64,000 bases of DNA, from contig BRXU01000014.1 of the NCBI GenBank assembly GCA_030267565.1, forward strand, positions 2,764,001-2,828,000, written 5' to 3'. The first letter of the stretch is position 1, and each line of letters opens with the position of its first letter. The notes under the pieces are model-generated. The model saw only the letters and a program-made list of their open reading frames with translations. It ran no database searches and was not told where the DNA came from. This stretch comes from Pleodorina starrii. Lineage: Eukaryota > Chlorophyta > Chlorophyceae > Chlamydomonadales > Volvocaceae. Below are positions 22,453-34,917 of the stretch, in pieces. The translations under genes and the position numbers were made by a program.

Positions 22453-22563
22453 GTGCGAGCAGCAGCTTGCCAACTCGTCATGCAGCGACTTGCACCACAC
22501 ACATCCCGTTCCACGCGATGCTTCTGCCGCGACGCCCCTGCGAACACTGCTGGTTTCCTACCT

Positions 22564-25500
22564 ATGTTGCAGGGCTTCTCTGCTGCTGCTGCGCCCAAGG
22601 GCAAGCAGCCACCCCCGCCACCACCCCCCGTCGAGGAGGAAGATGAGCTTGGCGAGCTCAACTACGACCCAATGGAGGACCTCAACATTGCGCAGCGGCG
22701 TCGCGTGCTGGCCATGAAGGACGTCCAGAAGCAGTACGACACGCTGCAGAACGAGTACCAGAAGGAGCTAGCGGCGTTGCAGCACAAGTACAACGAGAAG
22801 TACGGTGAGTACGGACCGGACCTCTGCCTTACTTCGCTGCTTACTTGCAGCGAGGGCTCGAGCCGGAGCCCTGCCACAATTGGGGTCGCTTAGCCTGGCC
22901 ACAAAGCGCGGCGGCCGTGATGGGTCGCCGCGTCACCGCCGCGCAGAGGAGACAGCCCGATGCCGAAGGCCAGAACGGAAGGAGTGTTTGCACTTGCATA
23001 CCGCATCTGCGCGCTACCCCTGCTCTCCAGACCATGTGGACCATGTGGGTCGCTCCTGTGTGTGTGGCTGTGTCGATTCCTGTTTTGGCGCCACAAACCG
23101 CTACAAACCTCAGCGTCACACCACTGCCGTACCCGTCGTCGTAAATGCCCACGTGTGCACACTTGCCTCCTGACTTCCGCAGCCCCCATCTTCGACGAGC
23201 GCCGGGAGATCTTCACCGGCAAGAAGGCCATCACGGAAAAGTACGACCTGGAGGATGACGGCGAGCCAGGTAGGCGGGCGGGTGTCGGCGGGGGCGGCTG
23301 GATGGTTTGACGCAACGCAGGCGGGCGGCCGGATAAATTGGGTGCCTCCGCTTCCCTACCTGTGCATGTGTATGGTGTCCAGCTCTCTGTAACCGTGCCC
23401 CCGTGCGACGGCTGCCATTTGCGCTCCTCGCCCCAAACCTGTGAAGACCGATCTTCGTCCATCGTACCACCCTCCACGCCACCACCCCCCTGGCTTGCAT
23501 GCGCGCAACTGTGCAACTGTGCATTCCGCCTCGCCTCCCCTCGCCTCGCCTCCCCTCCCCTCTCGCAGACGGTCCGGTTGTGGAGTTTTGGCTGAACGCT
23601 CTTGCCAACCACAACAAGGTGGGCCCGTTCATCACGGAGCGGGACAGCGAGGTGCTCAAGTTCCTGGAGGTGGGTACGACAGGGGTACGACAGGGGTACG
23701 ACAGGGGGCCCGGCAGGGAAGAGGGACATGGGTGCATGTCTGGTAAAAGCGGGAGGCGGCGGCGAGGGGAGGACGTAATGGAGGTGACTGCAGAAGGGAG
23801 GGGACCGGGGATGTCTCATTGTTACACACGAGAAGGGACCGGGAAAGGGCGAGCAAGGGTGGTGATGGCAACGGTGGGGTCAGAATTGCACGGATGGCGG
23901 AGTCGGATTACGCAAAGGGCCACGACGCAGAGGGCGGCCACGTGGACCGCCCAATGCCAACCACGGGGCAGCCCCTTGTCGCAGTGGACCGTGGCCGTGC
24001 CGTGCCGTACATGTCGTGAAATGTACGGCACAGCAGCAGTTGTACCGCCCAGTGGGGTGTGCGAGGTCCAGTGTTGGTTTGTAAACGCTCAGCGAGTCCC
24101 AGGGTCGCGGCCGCCGTTGACTGGGGGAGGGATTCTCGGGGAGGGAGATTTGCTTATGTGCAAAGCGAGATGCGTCCTCATAACCGTCACCTTCAGCTTC
24201 GCCATTCTGCATTTGGCTATTCAGCTTCATCGTTGCGTTTTACGAACGGTTCGGCGCAGGTATCCTCATACTATCCGCATTGCCTTGTCCCCCTCTCCTC
24301 GCCTTCAAGCCCAGCGACCCACCGCACCGCAAACCCTCAAAACTTCCCCTCTCCTCGCCTTCCAACCCACTTCACTTCCGACCCTCAGGACATCCGCAGC
24401 GAGGTGCTGCTGGGCGAGGAGCGCGGCTTCAAGCTGCTCTTCTACTTCCGCGCCGACAACCCGCACTTTACCAACAAGGCAGGGCGGGGCGGGGCGGAGG
24501 GCGGACGGGGAGGGGAGGAGCCAGCGCCAAGAAAGAATGCAAAGCGGGGGGATCGGGGCCGGAAGGGGCAACGCGGAGCAGGGGGAGGCAAGGGCAGGGC
24601 GCGGGGGCCAATGGGGAAGCGCACCGGCACAGGGCCGGGATCGGGCAGACATGGGATTAGGGGCCCCCGGGATAGGTGCCCTGGGGTTGTGTATTATCCG
24701 GAGCGGCACGAGGGCGAGGAAGCGTCCGCAGCCGGAGCCAGCCCCGCCTGCCAGCCAGCCAGCCAGCCCGGCAGCGGTTCGATCCGCTGTCCGCCTCCCT
24801 CGCAACATCTGCCTGGCACCCCAACACCCCATCCCACTCCCCCCCATATAACTCCCTGACCCCATCCCAACACCCCATCCCAACACCCCATCCCAACACC
24901 CCATCCCAACACCCCATCACCCCAACACCCCATCACGTTTCCCTCACATGTCACCCCCCCCCTCACCACGAGCAGGTGTTGGAGAAGGTGTACATGTTGG
25001 AGCCCGAGGACGATGTGGTGCCCAAGCGCTTCACGGGCACCACCATTGCCTGGAAGGAGGGCAGGGACGTGACGGTGGAGGAGACCAAGCGCCGCGTCAA
25101 GGGGGGCAAGGTGGGGGCGGAGGGGCGGAGGGGCGGTGTGCCCGCCTGCGGGAGGGGCGTGTGCGTGTGAAGATGCGGGACGCCCCGGGCGGGCGTGACG
25201 GGCCCCGGAGGGGGGCCGATGTTGCTGCCCGCGGAGCTCCCAGTCCCGGTTCATGGTCCGTGTGCCGGTTCCGGAGCCGCGCCCCACGATTCCTGTACTC
25301 TTTCCCGTTGCTGCACCGCACGCCGATCAAAGCTCGTCGCTTGCCGTTTCCCTTCCCCCGCCTCCCCTCCCCAAGGGTGACAAGTCCAAGCCCGCGTTTG
25401 TGGTCGAGAAGGTTCCTTGCGACTCGTTCTTCACCATCTTCGACCCGCCGAAGGTACGGCACAGGCGGCTGGGGGCAGCAGCAGCGGGGGTCAGGGCCCC

Positions 25501-26218
25501 GACCCGGGCAGCGCACCGACCCGCGTGTCGCCACACGACGGCAACACGAGGAGGCCAACGCGGGGTTTAAACACGGGACCGTCCGATCCCCGCCCCCATC
25601 CGCCGCCGGGCTCTGGGTCTGCTCCTCTCTAACGCCGTCTCCGCCCCTCTCTCTCAGCGGTATGTGCGGTATCTGCGGTTCTTGTCATCCCTCCTCAGCT
25701 CCTCCCGCATCCCACGATCTCACGCATACACAACGATCCTCACGCATACATACACATACATATTCACACACACACACACTCACACAAATGTGTTGGCCCC
25801 CCTCCCTCCCTCCCTCGGCTGTCAGGTGCCCACCGAGGCTGAGGCCAACAAGATGAGCGAGGAGGAGCTCGAGGAGGTTGAGGAGGCACTCGCCAACGAC
25901 TTTGACATCGGCTTCGCGATCAAGGACCAGGTGGGGACTGGGGAGGCACCGACACCCCCCTCGGGGTCCTCCTAGGCCCCCCTCGGGGATCAGCCACCCG
26001 TGCCTGCCAGCGACATGAACCCGCTAACCGGGCCTCCCCCGGACCGGCTAGCGCTGACGTCTCTTCGCTCCCCGATCTGATTTCGCCGCGCCCTCCCGCC
26101 CGCCCTCCTTCCCTCCCGGCCGCAGGTCATCCCCCGCGCTGTGGAGTGGTTCACGGGGGAGATTGCGCCCATCTCACCCGAGGACTACGATGACGAGTAC
26201 GAGGAGGGCGAGTACTAG
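22564..26218 (+). CDS. NAP1: NAP1-family histone chaperone, 8 exons
   Basis: Nucleosome assembly proteins bind H2A-H2B (and H3-H4) and shuttle them for chromatin assembly. Exons 22564-22804, 23183-23269, 23569-23669, 24389-24478, 24976-25110, 25376-25453, 25826-25930 and 26126-26218 join in phase to 309 residues. Domain evidence: a long helix (DLNIAQRRRVLAMKDVQKQY through LAALQHKYNEKYAPIFDERR), then the core with VEFWLNALANH, VLEKVYML, DSFFTIFDPP and FDIGFAIKDQVIPRAVEWFTGE, and a short acidic tail ending YDDEYEEGEY. The start is uncertain: the frame stays open upstream to 22453 (up to 346 residues), and TTGCAG just before GGCTTCTCT could instead be an acceptor from an unseen first exon. Intron 4 begins GCAGGG, a likely GC-AG intron. 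A Pro-rich run follows the first residues. Confidence 0.9.
23669..23712 (+). repeat. Short tandem repeat in NAP1 intron 3
   Basis: The block GGGTACGACAG is repeated three times immediately after the donor site of the third exon. Confidence 0.8.
24858..24945 (+). repeat. 14-bp minisatellite in NAP1 intron 4
   Basis: CCCCATCCCAACAC is repeated about five times, degenerating at the ends. It lies in the intron that starts with a GC donor, just upstream of the exon 5 acceptor. Confidence 0.85.
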
Positions 26219-29200
26219 GGAGCTGCTGCTGCTGCTGTGAAGGGCGGCGAGCGCAGAGCACGAACGCTGGCGGGTGTCTCTTGCCACCGGCGCCGGGCTC
26301 GGTGCCGGGCTTTGGGGCATCCGGCGTAAGGCGCTGACAGTCCGGGGCCGCGGTTGGGTTGGGTAGTGTAGGTTGGGTTGGGTAGTGTAGTTTAGCAGGA
26401 AAGCGGGCGATGGCGGCAGGGGGGGTGCGCATCGCGTGAAGCGCCGGGCCGGACAGGGTTTTTGAGGCCCTCCCCGTGCCGGACCCTCCCTTGAGCCTGC
26501 GAGGCTGTGCGGAAAAGGCCCGAGGGCATGCCCGAGCTCGGAGGTACACACCCTACGACGCATCCCGACGCACGGGCGTGTCACGGCGTGTTTTGCTTTG
26601 CTCGGGCTTCCAGTGCGGCGGGTGCTGCCTATGTCCGCTGGGTCCGCTGGGTCTCGCCGGAGCGCAGCCGTCAGCCGGCTGCCGCGAGACGACTGCGTTG
26701 TTGTTTTTGGTTTTTTGTTCTTATTGCTGCTTTCGGGTGGGCTGAGCGGCTGTCTGTGCGAAGGCCAGCTCACACAGAAAAGACAAGTTTGGTGGTGGTG
26801 GTGGCCCGCGTCGGTGGGTTTTGCGCGGCATCGGAAGAGCGCGGCGCGGTGTGTTTGTTTTGTCACAGTTTTGGCTTTCGTTGGTTTGTTGGTCGAGTCG
26901 TGGTATCCAGGGGCGGGCTCTCGGTTTTTTCCTTAACCCTCCCTAGACCGTTTTCTGCGCGGCGCCGGAGGGGTTTTGGGGAACGGGTACGGCAGATACG
27001 GCAGGCGGAACCCGGCAAGGACTTGCCTGCAGCAACTCCCGACGCACATGCTCCGACCCCCCCGCGCATCGCCGCAGCCCGACATGCGATGGAAGAATGG
27101 GGCGGGGCAGTGCGGTGCAGGACGGAGGACGGTGCAATGCTGGGTGCAGCTGGGGGCGTGTTTCGTAGGGCCGCCCGTCGTTGGGCGGTGTGTGTGTGTT
27201 GCGATGAGCTGCCGCATGGCTCTGGCCGAGGAGGCCGGGGTCGCCGCCACCGCCGCCACTGTCACCGAGGAGGCCGAGGAGGTCGCCGCTGTGGGCGGGA
27301 TGGCGAACACGCAGGCGGCGCTGCGTTGGATATGCCGGTGTTAGCAGTGCCGCCCCCCCACATACTCACACACACACACACAACTGTGTGCCTTGTTTGG
27401 ATGCCGGTTGGCTGTGCAGTGCGCCCGGGGGGGTCCGGGGAGGTGCCCGGGGGGGGGGGGGGGCTGGGCAACGCACGGTAAGCAAGGGGGCAGCGTTACT
27501 GGTGGCGTGCACAACGCAATCTCACCGCACCTGGAGGGAGGGAGGGAGGGCACATCACTGGCAGCAGCAGCAGCAGCAGGAGGGAGGGAGGGCATCGTCG
27601 ACCCCAAAGCCCCCCTCTGTCGGCCTGCCTGTCAGCCTTCCCTGCTCCTGACGTGCTACGGCCCAGGTAGGCCTACCTCGGCCCTACATCGCATCGGCCG
27701 CGTGGCCTCGCTGCTCGGTTCTTCCTAACCGGGCTCGCCCAACGGCTTTTGCGGTGGGAACACGGTCCCAGCGATCACCCCTTCCTTGCAGCTTGCACTT
27801 CCGAGGTGCGAACAAGGTCTTTCTTCGGTTGCCAGTCGATGAGGACGATGATTTCCGAGGGCGGGGGGGGGGTTCATCCCCGGGATGGGTCCGTGCCCTG
27901 ACACGTCTGATGCGTACTGACTGAGAATTTCATGTCCCGTGAATCAAGTTACCTGTAATGCAGCCTGGTCGAGTCCAATCCTGTCCAATGTGAATAAGGC
28001 CCTCACAGTGTTGTGCGGGAACCGTTCCTCGGAGCGCTGCTCTCGACCCGTTCGGGGTCCATTGTAGTACAGCTGCAGACTGACGACGCAGCACCAACAA
28101 CCGAGGCGCTGCTCCAAGCGTCCAAGGTCCGCGCCCCCAGGGCACCCAGAGCTTCCCGGCAACCGAAACCTCCCTCCTTTCCCGCCAACTGAAAGCCCCC
28201 TTCCCGGACAAACGAGGTTTGGCGTTTGGGCCTCTTGCTGCGGGCTGCCGGCCGAAGCGCATCGCAGCGCAGCGGAGGTGTATGCGGGCGGAGGCGGATG
28301 GCGCGGGCAATGGAGCAGAGGCTGATGCGCGCGCCTGGATGCGTGCGGGGCTGTGTGCTGGATCGACTGTGAGTGTGCATATGGGGGCAGGCTGCGGGAG
28401 AAACTGGGCACAGTGTGTGTGGGGAGGGGCATGTTTGGGACAAGCAAGAGGACGGCTGGGCGTGCGGCCGAGTGCGTGCAGGGGGTGACCCACACAGCTC
28501 ACTGGATCTGTCACAGACTGAATGCGGCCACTTGTTTCCCCACGAACGGGCCCAGCTCACACGCAACGGCTCTCACGGAGCCTAGGAGGTGCTGCAGGAC
28601 AGAGTACCGAATAAGCGTGCCTCGTTCCCGCACAGAGGGGCACAGGGGCTGCCGTTATGGCAATCTAGCCAGACCTAGCCAAGTTTGCCCGCAGGTGTGC
28701 CGCCGACAGCCAGCACAACAGGAAATTCATTTCGATTGCCTGTAGACCTCGAGAATATCATGTTAGACAGATGACTAATATTTGTCTGTGCACTGGTAGA
28801 AATTATGAGTTCGCTTTCCAGCTCGCGGGTAATAACCGCCGGCGGAGTTAGGGGTTAGGGGTAGCGGCCTTTATCCCCAAAGTGCTCTAGTGCCTCTTAA
28901 ATTTGGCAGGCACATCTCGGATATGTGAGCTGCAAGCTGTTTAATTGATATTTCCTGGTCCGTGATCGCGGGTAGAAGACTGACCCAACGTCATAATGGC
29001 GGAACGCACGCACTTGGAATGCGGCATTCGATGGGGGTGGGCCGCGTCTAAATATTAATATAAAATATACCAGTCAAGACGATTTGAGGCGAGCAGCTTG
29101 CGATGTTTGACAAGTTGGAGTGACACGTCGAGAGTACGTAGGGCAGTTATAATTCACGTACAACTGCCTCGCCGAAGGCAGAGTAGCGAAACACATCATT

Positions 29201-29499
29201 ACTTTGTAAGCAGCAGCTGTCCTGAATACGGAAAGCGAGGTATGTTTATACTAGGAGTCGGGCATGAGCTAGCTGGCAACTAAGAACTAAGAATTATACG
29301 CCCGCCTGGACTGGCCCAAAGTCGACAGGTACAATCAATCAACAATCCACATTTACAATGCAGCTGACTAGGTGCATTAATGGGAGAATTGTGTCAACAG
29401 TTCACCTCAGCAATTGATTGCTAAGCGTTACTTCCGCACCTGGCCTTTCATATTACTCTCGTTACATAGAAGTAGTGCTTGCTATACATTGCGTGCAAA
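26219..29499. other. NAP1 3' region and intergenic, no gene recognised
   Basis: The first part is GC-rich with GGTTGGGTAGTGTA duplicated at about 26355-26390 and is probably 3' UTR; a TGTAA occurs only at about 27955. A CAGCAG run is followed by GGAGGGAGG near 27560-27590, and poly-G runs occur at 27448 and 27862. From about 28700 the sequence becomes AT-richer. Open frames across 26507-27481 (+) are low-complexity and show no family match. Confidence 0.4.
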
Positions 29500-30789
29500 A
29501 TGGCGGAGCGGCCGCCCACGAAGGGGCTGGCTGTGCTCGGAGGGGCGCCACCAACGCGGTCGGGCTCGCTTCCAACGGCCGGTCGTCTTTCAACGGCAGC
29601 TACCCAACGAGGACCTACAGCGGTACGCGCATTGCGTGGGCTTGCTGCAGGCCCCGCAGTTTGGGCAGCATGTCCGTTGTCCCGCATCCGGCTCGCGCAC
29701 CTTGACTGATGCCGGTGACTGATGCCGCTGCCTAACGCGGAGAGTTTCCACGTTGCAGAAGACAGCTGGCGGCAGCCTCTTGGACCCGATGGCCCAGGAC
29801 CTGATCGTACGACTACGCCTAAAGTTCGGGGTACGTGAATGCGACGGCGGGGGCTTTGCGTCACGGGCATGCACTGCCGCGGACAGCGCATCGCAAGAGC
29901 CATGACGCTGCAGGGCAGGAGGGGGGGCGGGGACTGGGGGTGGCAAGGTTCGTAGGCCTCAGGGTGTGTGGAGGAGGCCGGGGGCTACAGGATGCGGGGC
30001 GAGGAGGCACTGGGGGCCCCTGGATTGGGGTCACCCCACCCGAGGAGGCAAGGGCATCACTTGTGAGGGGCGAGAGACCGGGGTTTCGGGGGCCGAAGGT
30101 GGAGTCGGAGTCGGAGTGGGGGGGCCTGTGGCTCTCGTCGATGGACGGATGGACGGCGAGGGGTTCGAGGCCACGCTGCTGGGACTGACAGCGCCAATGC
30201 GCCGGGCTGTGGGGGCTCCCCGCCGGATGCAGCCCGTGGCGAGCTCGACCCGGAGCGGATGAAACCCCTCCCGCCTCCCCCGCGGATGAGACCCACGGCC
30301 CAACTCGCCCTCGTGGCCCGAACCATACCCCCACATGGCGCCGAGGGGCAGTCGGCGCCGCGCCTCTCCCACACCCGCCTGCCCGGGTCAAGGAGCAAAC
30401 GCCACCGGCCCACACCAGGAGCACCAACACCACCGCCGCCACGACCCGCCCCTCACTCCTATGCTGTGCTGTGCCGTGCCGTGCTGTGCTGTGTTGCCCC
30501 CCAGGACGCTGCTGCCACTCTGAGTGGTCAGGAGATCATCAGCAAGGAGGTGCTGCACTACCTGGCAGTGGCCCCCACCCGGCCACCACAAACCAAGGTG
30601 TGGGGGGGGGGGCGGGGGGAGGGGGGAGGCGTGTGTTGGAAGGTTGGTTGGGTGGGGTTGGGTGGGTGGGGTGTAGTTGGCCCGGCCGCAGGTAGGGTGG
30701 GGCGGGCCGGGACCGGCGGGCCGGAGTGGGACGCAGCGGAGGCCGGGGGGCGGGTCTCGGGTGCTCATTTCCTACCGAGGTGTCGGCGG

Positions 30790-30826
<37 letters not shown>

Positions 30827-33800
30827 CTAGCTGGAGGGGAAACCGGGTAAGGGCTTTGGGGACGGCCGCACAGGCAGTGGCTAGGTCACCCCCACCACCA
30901 GCAGCACCACCCCCACCACCTGCATGAGCGGCGGCAGGAGTGGCGGCGGTGGCAGCGGGCAGTAACGTGCAGAAGCTTCTGTAAAACGGCAGCAGCATCA
31001 GGAGCATCAGGAGCATCAGCCGATGCAGCTGCGGGGGCGACGGAAAAGAGAATCAGGAGAGGGAGCACCGGCAGCAGCAGCAGCAGCAGGAACAGACAAA
31101 CATCAGTACCAGAACCTCATCCTCATCATCATAAGCAGCATGAGGAGCAGAGCAGCGGTGCGACCGGGCAGTTGAAGCGGCCGCATCGCCCCTGTGAAGC
31201 GGCCCCCGCTGCGGTTCGACTCTACTGCCCTCCTCGCCGCTTCTGCCTCTGCCCCTCTTGCCCCCTCAGGAGGCGGATATGACGTTGCTGGAGGACCGCA
31301 TCCGGGCGAAGCTGCTGGGGGGGACACCCAGGTGAGGACTCCCTGGAGCGATCCCTGGAGGGGGAAGGGGGGTGACGGGGCGGGTGACGGGGCTCTCGCA
31401 CCAACCCACTCCCTGCTCCTGCCAATCGCGGTCCCCTCTGCTCGCCTCTGCTCGCCGCCGCCGCTTTTGCCACGGCCCCTCCCCGACCCCCTCCCCGGAT
31501 TGCGTAACCGCCGCAGCAAGAACGGGCTCGCCGCCGCCAAGCGGTCGGAGGGCTCTGACGAGTGGTTGGCTATCTTCAAGTACGACATGGCGATCGGCAG
31601 TTTGAAGGAGCGGTTGGAGGGGGAGGCGGCTCGGGCCCGGCAGGCGGCGCTGAAAGCACAGCTGGAGGCGCAGGTGTGTACATGTGTGTGTGTGTGTGTG
31701 TGGTCGTGGGGTTGTGTACTGGGGTGTGGGTTCCATGCATGCATCCATCCAATGCGTACACCTGCCCGGGATGCGGTGGGTTCCTCGGCGGGTGAGGATA
31801 TCATCATCAATTACCTTTCCTTGCCTTCCCTCACTCGCACTCGGCACACGGCACTAACCCTTAACGGACTTAACGGTGTCGCAGATGGCGGAGAACGAGC
31901 GGTTGCGGCAGTTGGAACGGGAGAAGGAGGAAGCGTACTTCCGGCAGGAGCAGGTGCGTGTGTGTTTTGGGGGGGAGGCTGGGTGGGGAGGGGGAGGGGG
32001 AGGGGGAGGGAGGGGAGGGGGAGGGAGGGGCCTGGGGAGGAGATGGCTGCCGGGCGCATGAGTGGGTACCCGGTGTGGGAGGTGTGGGGGTGTGGGGGCC
32101 GTGACGGTACGGCAGGCGCTGGGTCGGGTTCAGATTCTGGCCCGTATCTGGGTTGTGTTGTGTGCCCCCCCTCCGAATCCTCGCCGGCGTCACCGCGCCA
32201 CGAACAGTTCCGCGCGTGTGCGGCTGGCTGGCCGGCCGGCGGCGGCTGGTGGACCCTATCCCTACGGTCCCGTACTCGCAGCCATATCCTGTCCGCCCCT
32301 GCCCCCTCACACGGTTTCATCTTCATCGCTCCCTGGGCCCCGCTCTGTGCACCCCCCCCGCCCCCCTCGCCCTCAAATGGAGCCCTCAGGCGGCGCTTCG
32401 TAAGGCCGAGGAGCAGGAGGAGGCGCGGAGGCGGTTGCGTACGGAGATCATGCTCAAGGTCAAAGACGAGCGGACCACGCAGGTGGGTAACAACACCCCC
32501 TGCCCCGGCGGGGGGATACTTGGAGGGGGAGGAAGTGGACGGGTGGGTCGGTGCCTCGCTTCTTGCTTGCAAAGTTGGTTGTCGTACCTGCGCTTGCAGT
32601 ACCAAAACCATGTCCAAACCCAAATCCAAATCCGACACCCTCTCCCCCATCCCCCCCAGATGAGCGATCGGAGAGCCCGGCGTGAGGCGGAGCTCGCGCG
32701 GAAGCGGGCGGAGGAATCGCTGGAGGCGGCCCGTACAGCGTACGACACTGCGGAGGAGCTTCGGCGGGAAGAGGAGCACCGCATCCAGGCGAAACTGGTG
32801 CGTACGGCAATTCCCCTCCCTCCCTCTCTCTTCCTCTCTCTCGCCTCGCCTCCCTCCGCGGCCCCACCCAACCCTCCGCGGCCCCACCCAACCCTCCGCT
32901 CTCCCTCCTCCTCTGCCCTGCCAGACACTCCGGGACTACCTGTCCGAGAACGAGGTGAATAAGGCCCTCAAGGAGGAGGCTAAGAAGCAGCAGTGGGTGG
33001 AGGACGCGGCCTTCCAACGCAAGTGGGAGGCGATACTCAACAAGCAGGAGGCGGACCGCCAGGAGCAGTGAGTGGAGGCACACGGAGGGACACAGGGGGG
33101 GGGGGCGGGGGGCGGGTGGGACTGGCGTGCAGCGGGGTGGGTGGGTTGGGTGGGTTGGGTGGGTTGGAGGCTTGGAAGGGGCGATGGGGCTGGGAACTGG
33201 GAACTGGAATCCATACCCACTACCGGTGTAGCCGCTGGGTGGCTCAGCACCGAATGATGAGCCGCTGCTTGCCTTCCGCTACCTCTGCCGCTACCTCTGC
33301 CGTTACCTCTCAACATCTGCCGCCACCTTCTCGTCTCCCTGCGCTCCTCGCTGCCCTGTGGCCTGTTGCTTTCCGGGGCATGCTGGTCTTGCTGCCGCCC
33401 TCCATCGGTGGCTTCAAACCCACCATCACTCACTGGGTGCTGTACGTGCTCCTGCTGTACGTGCTGGTCAATCAACTAACCAACCAACCACCCCACCCGG
33501 CGCCACACCGCCCCCCCCCCAGGATGGACCGCATCAAACGCCACCAGTCCAAGCTGCAGGAGGCGGCGGACCGACAAGGGGAGACGCGGCGGCGCTGGCT
33601 GGACACCCCCCTGGTGGAGAGGTATTTCAAGCAGCGGGAGGACGAGCGCGCGGCGGAGGAGGTGAGCACTGAGCAGGCCGGGGCTCGTGGGCTGGGTCGC
33701 CGCTGTGTCAAGCAGCCGGGTAGACCCCCGAAGCCCTCGACTGACTGTCTGTCTGTCTGAATTAATTAATTAATTAATTAATTAATTAATTAATATTAAT

Positions 33801-34917
33801 TAATAATATTATGAAAACTAAATGATTAATTAAATAATGACTGGCTGGCCGTGCATTGCACTGTTTGTTGTGTGTTGTTGTGTTGAATTAATTATCAATT
33901 AAATAATATTAATTAATAATATTATGAAAACTAAATGATTAATTAAATAATGACTGGCTGGCCGTGCATTGCACTGTTTGTTGTGTGTTGTTGTGTTGTG
34001 TGTGTGCAGGAGCGGCGGCTGCAGCATCAGAAGGAGACGGCCCGACACATCACGGCGGCAGTGGGGGAGCAGCTTAAGGAGCGGGAGGCGGCGAGGTTGC
34101 GGATGAAGCAGGAGGAGGAGGTGCGGAGGGGTCGGGCGGGTTGGGCGGCGTTGGGCGGGGGTGGTTGTGGCGAGTTGCTTGCCCGGGCGTTCTTTCTTTC
34201 TCGTCGATTGAGTCTGTTGAGCTCTGAGTGCGAAGCGAAAGTGCGACACTCAGCGGAGGGACCCGCCCGCGCCCTCACCCGCATAAGATGATCTCCTGGC
34301 AAACCCCTCAAGTGTTCCCCCACCCGGTCTCCTCCTCCTCCCCCCCGCCGTCCTGCCCTCCCCGCCGCCCCGCCGTCCTGCCCCCGCCCGACAGGCCTAC
34401 GCCGCCAGCCTAGCCGCCAAGATCCGGGCTGCGGAAGAGGTCGAGCTGGCTCGCAAGCGGGCAATGCAGGAGCGCAAGCAGCGCTTCCGAGCGGAAATTG
34501 AGGACCAGGTGCGTTGCGTGCCGTACGGTGGGGTCGACCGAGGTAATTTAAGACCGCCCGCACCGCCCACACACTGCACACATCACACCCGGGGCTTTGG
34601 TCGGGGCCTTCGCTGCGACTCGTACTTCTCACCCTAAAACCTTAAAAACCCTAAAACAACCCTAAAACCCAGACCCAACCCTGCTCCACCCTCCCGGTAT
34701 CTCCTTTCCTGCCCTGCCGCAGTTGCGTGACGTGGCTGCCCGGCGCCGAGACGCGGCCAAACCCATGACGGAGACGGAGCGGGCCTTCAATCAGCGGACA
34801 CTGCAGCAGGTGGCCGTGTGGCAGTCCACCGGCAAGCTGCCCGTGTCGCTACCCGGACTCACCTCGCCCTCAACCGCCTCCTCGCTGGCGGCGTTATCCG
34901 CCTCGACGGCTCGGTAG
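29500..34917 (+). CDS. Coiled-coil protein, 13 exons, possibly ciliary
   Basis: Exons 29500-29622, 29759-29830, 30505-30597, 31270-31331, 31517-31673, 31885-31953, 32390-32482, 32660-32797, 32925-33067, 33523-33661, 34010-34120, 34395-34508 and 34723-34917 join in phase to about 502 residues. Residues 1-40 are basic and disordered; from about 150 to 470 the protein is almost continuous charged helix rich in Glu, Arg, Ala and Lys (for example LRQLEREKEEAYFRQEQ, RRAREAELARKRAEESLEA-like runs, KQREDERAAEEERR). The C-terminus turns Ser/Leu-rich after GKLPVSLPG. Length and composition recall the trichohyalin-plectin-homology coiled coils found among microtubule inner proteins of cilia (CFAP53/CFAP45/MNS1 group), but I cannot assign an orthologue. 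The many small exons with repeat-rich introns are typical of flagellar genes in these algae. The start ATG at 29500 is the first in phase with the exon 1 donor. Confidence 0.78.
30784..30830 (+). repeat. GGTGAG hexamer array in intron
   Basis: GGTGAG is repeated about seven times within the third intron of the coiled-coil gene. Each unit resembles a 5' splice-site consensus, a possible decoy for splicing. Confidence 0.85.
33794..33994 (+). repeat. 113-bp AT-rich tandem duplication in intron 10
   Basis: An ATTAATTAAT-type array (from about 33763) is followed by a block beginning TAATATTAATTAATAATATT that is repeated with a period of 113 bp (ATGAAAACTAAATG at 33811 and 33924). The second copy runs into the acceptor of exon 11. 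It is strikingly AT-rich beside GC-rich exons. Confidence 0.9.
34632..34672 (-). repeat. Degenerate interstitial telomere-like repeat
   Basis: CCCTAAAA occurs three times with degenerate spacers in the intron before the last exon of the coiled-coil gene. Its complement, TTTTAGGG, is the Chlamydomonas-type telomere unit. Confidence 0.65.

Noticed and set aside
23499..24851. A 450-residue plus-strand open frame across NAP1 introns
   Set aside because: It only coincides with one NAP1 exon; the rest is intron translated through GC-rich repeats with no conserved motif.
28846..28865. TTAGGGG repeats as an interstitial telomere
   Set aside because: Only two units and not the TTTTAGGG form; chance is likely.
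29835..30442. Overlapping long frames on both strands in the coiled-coil gene
   Set aside because: They lie in an intron between two well-supported exons and carry no family motif.
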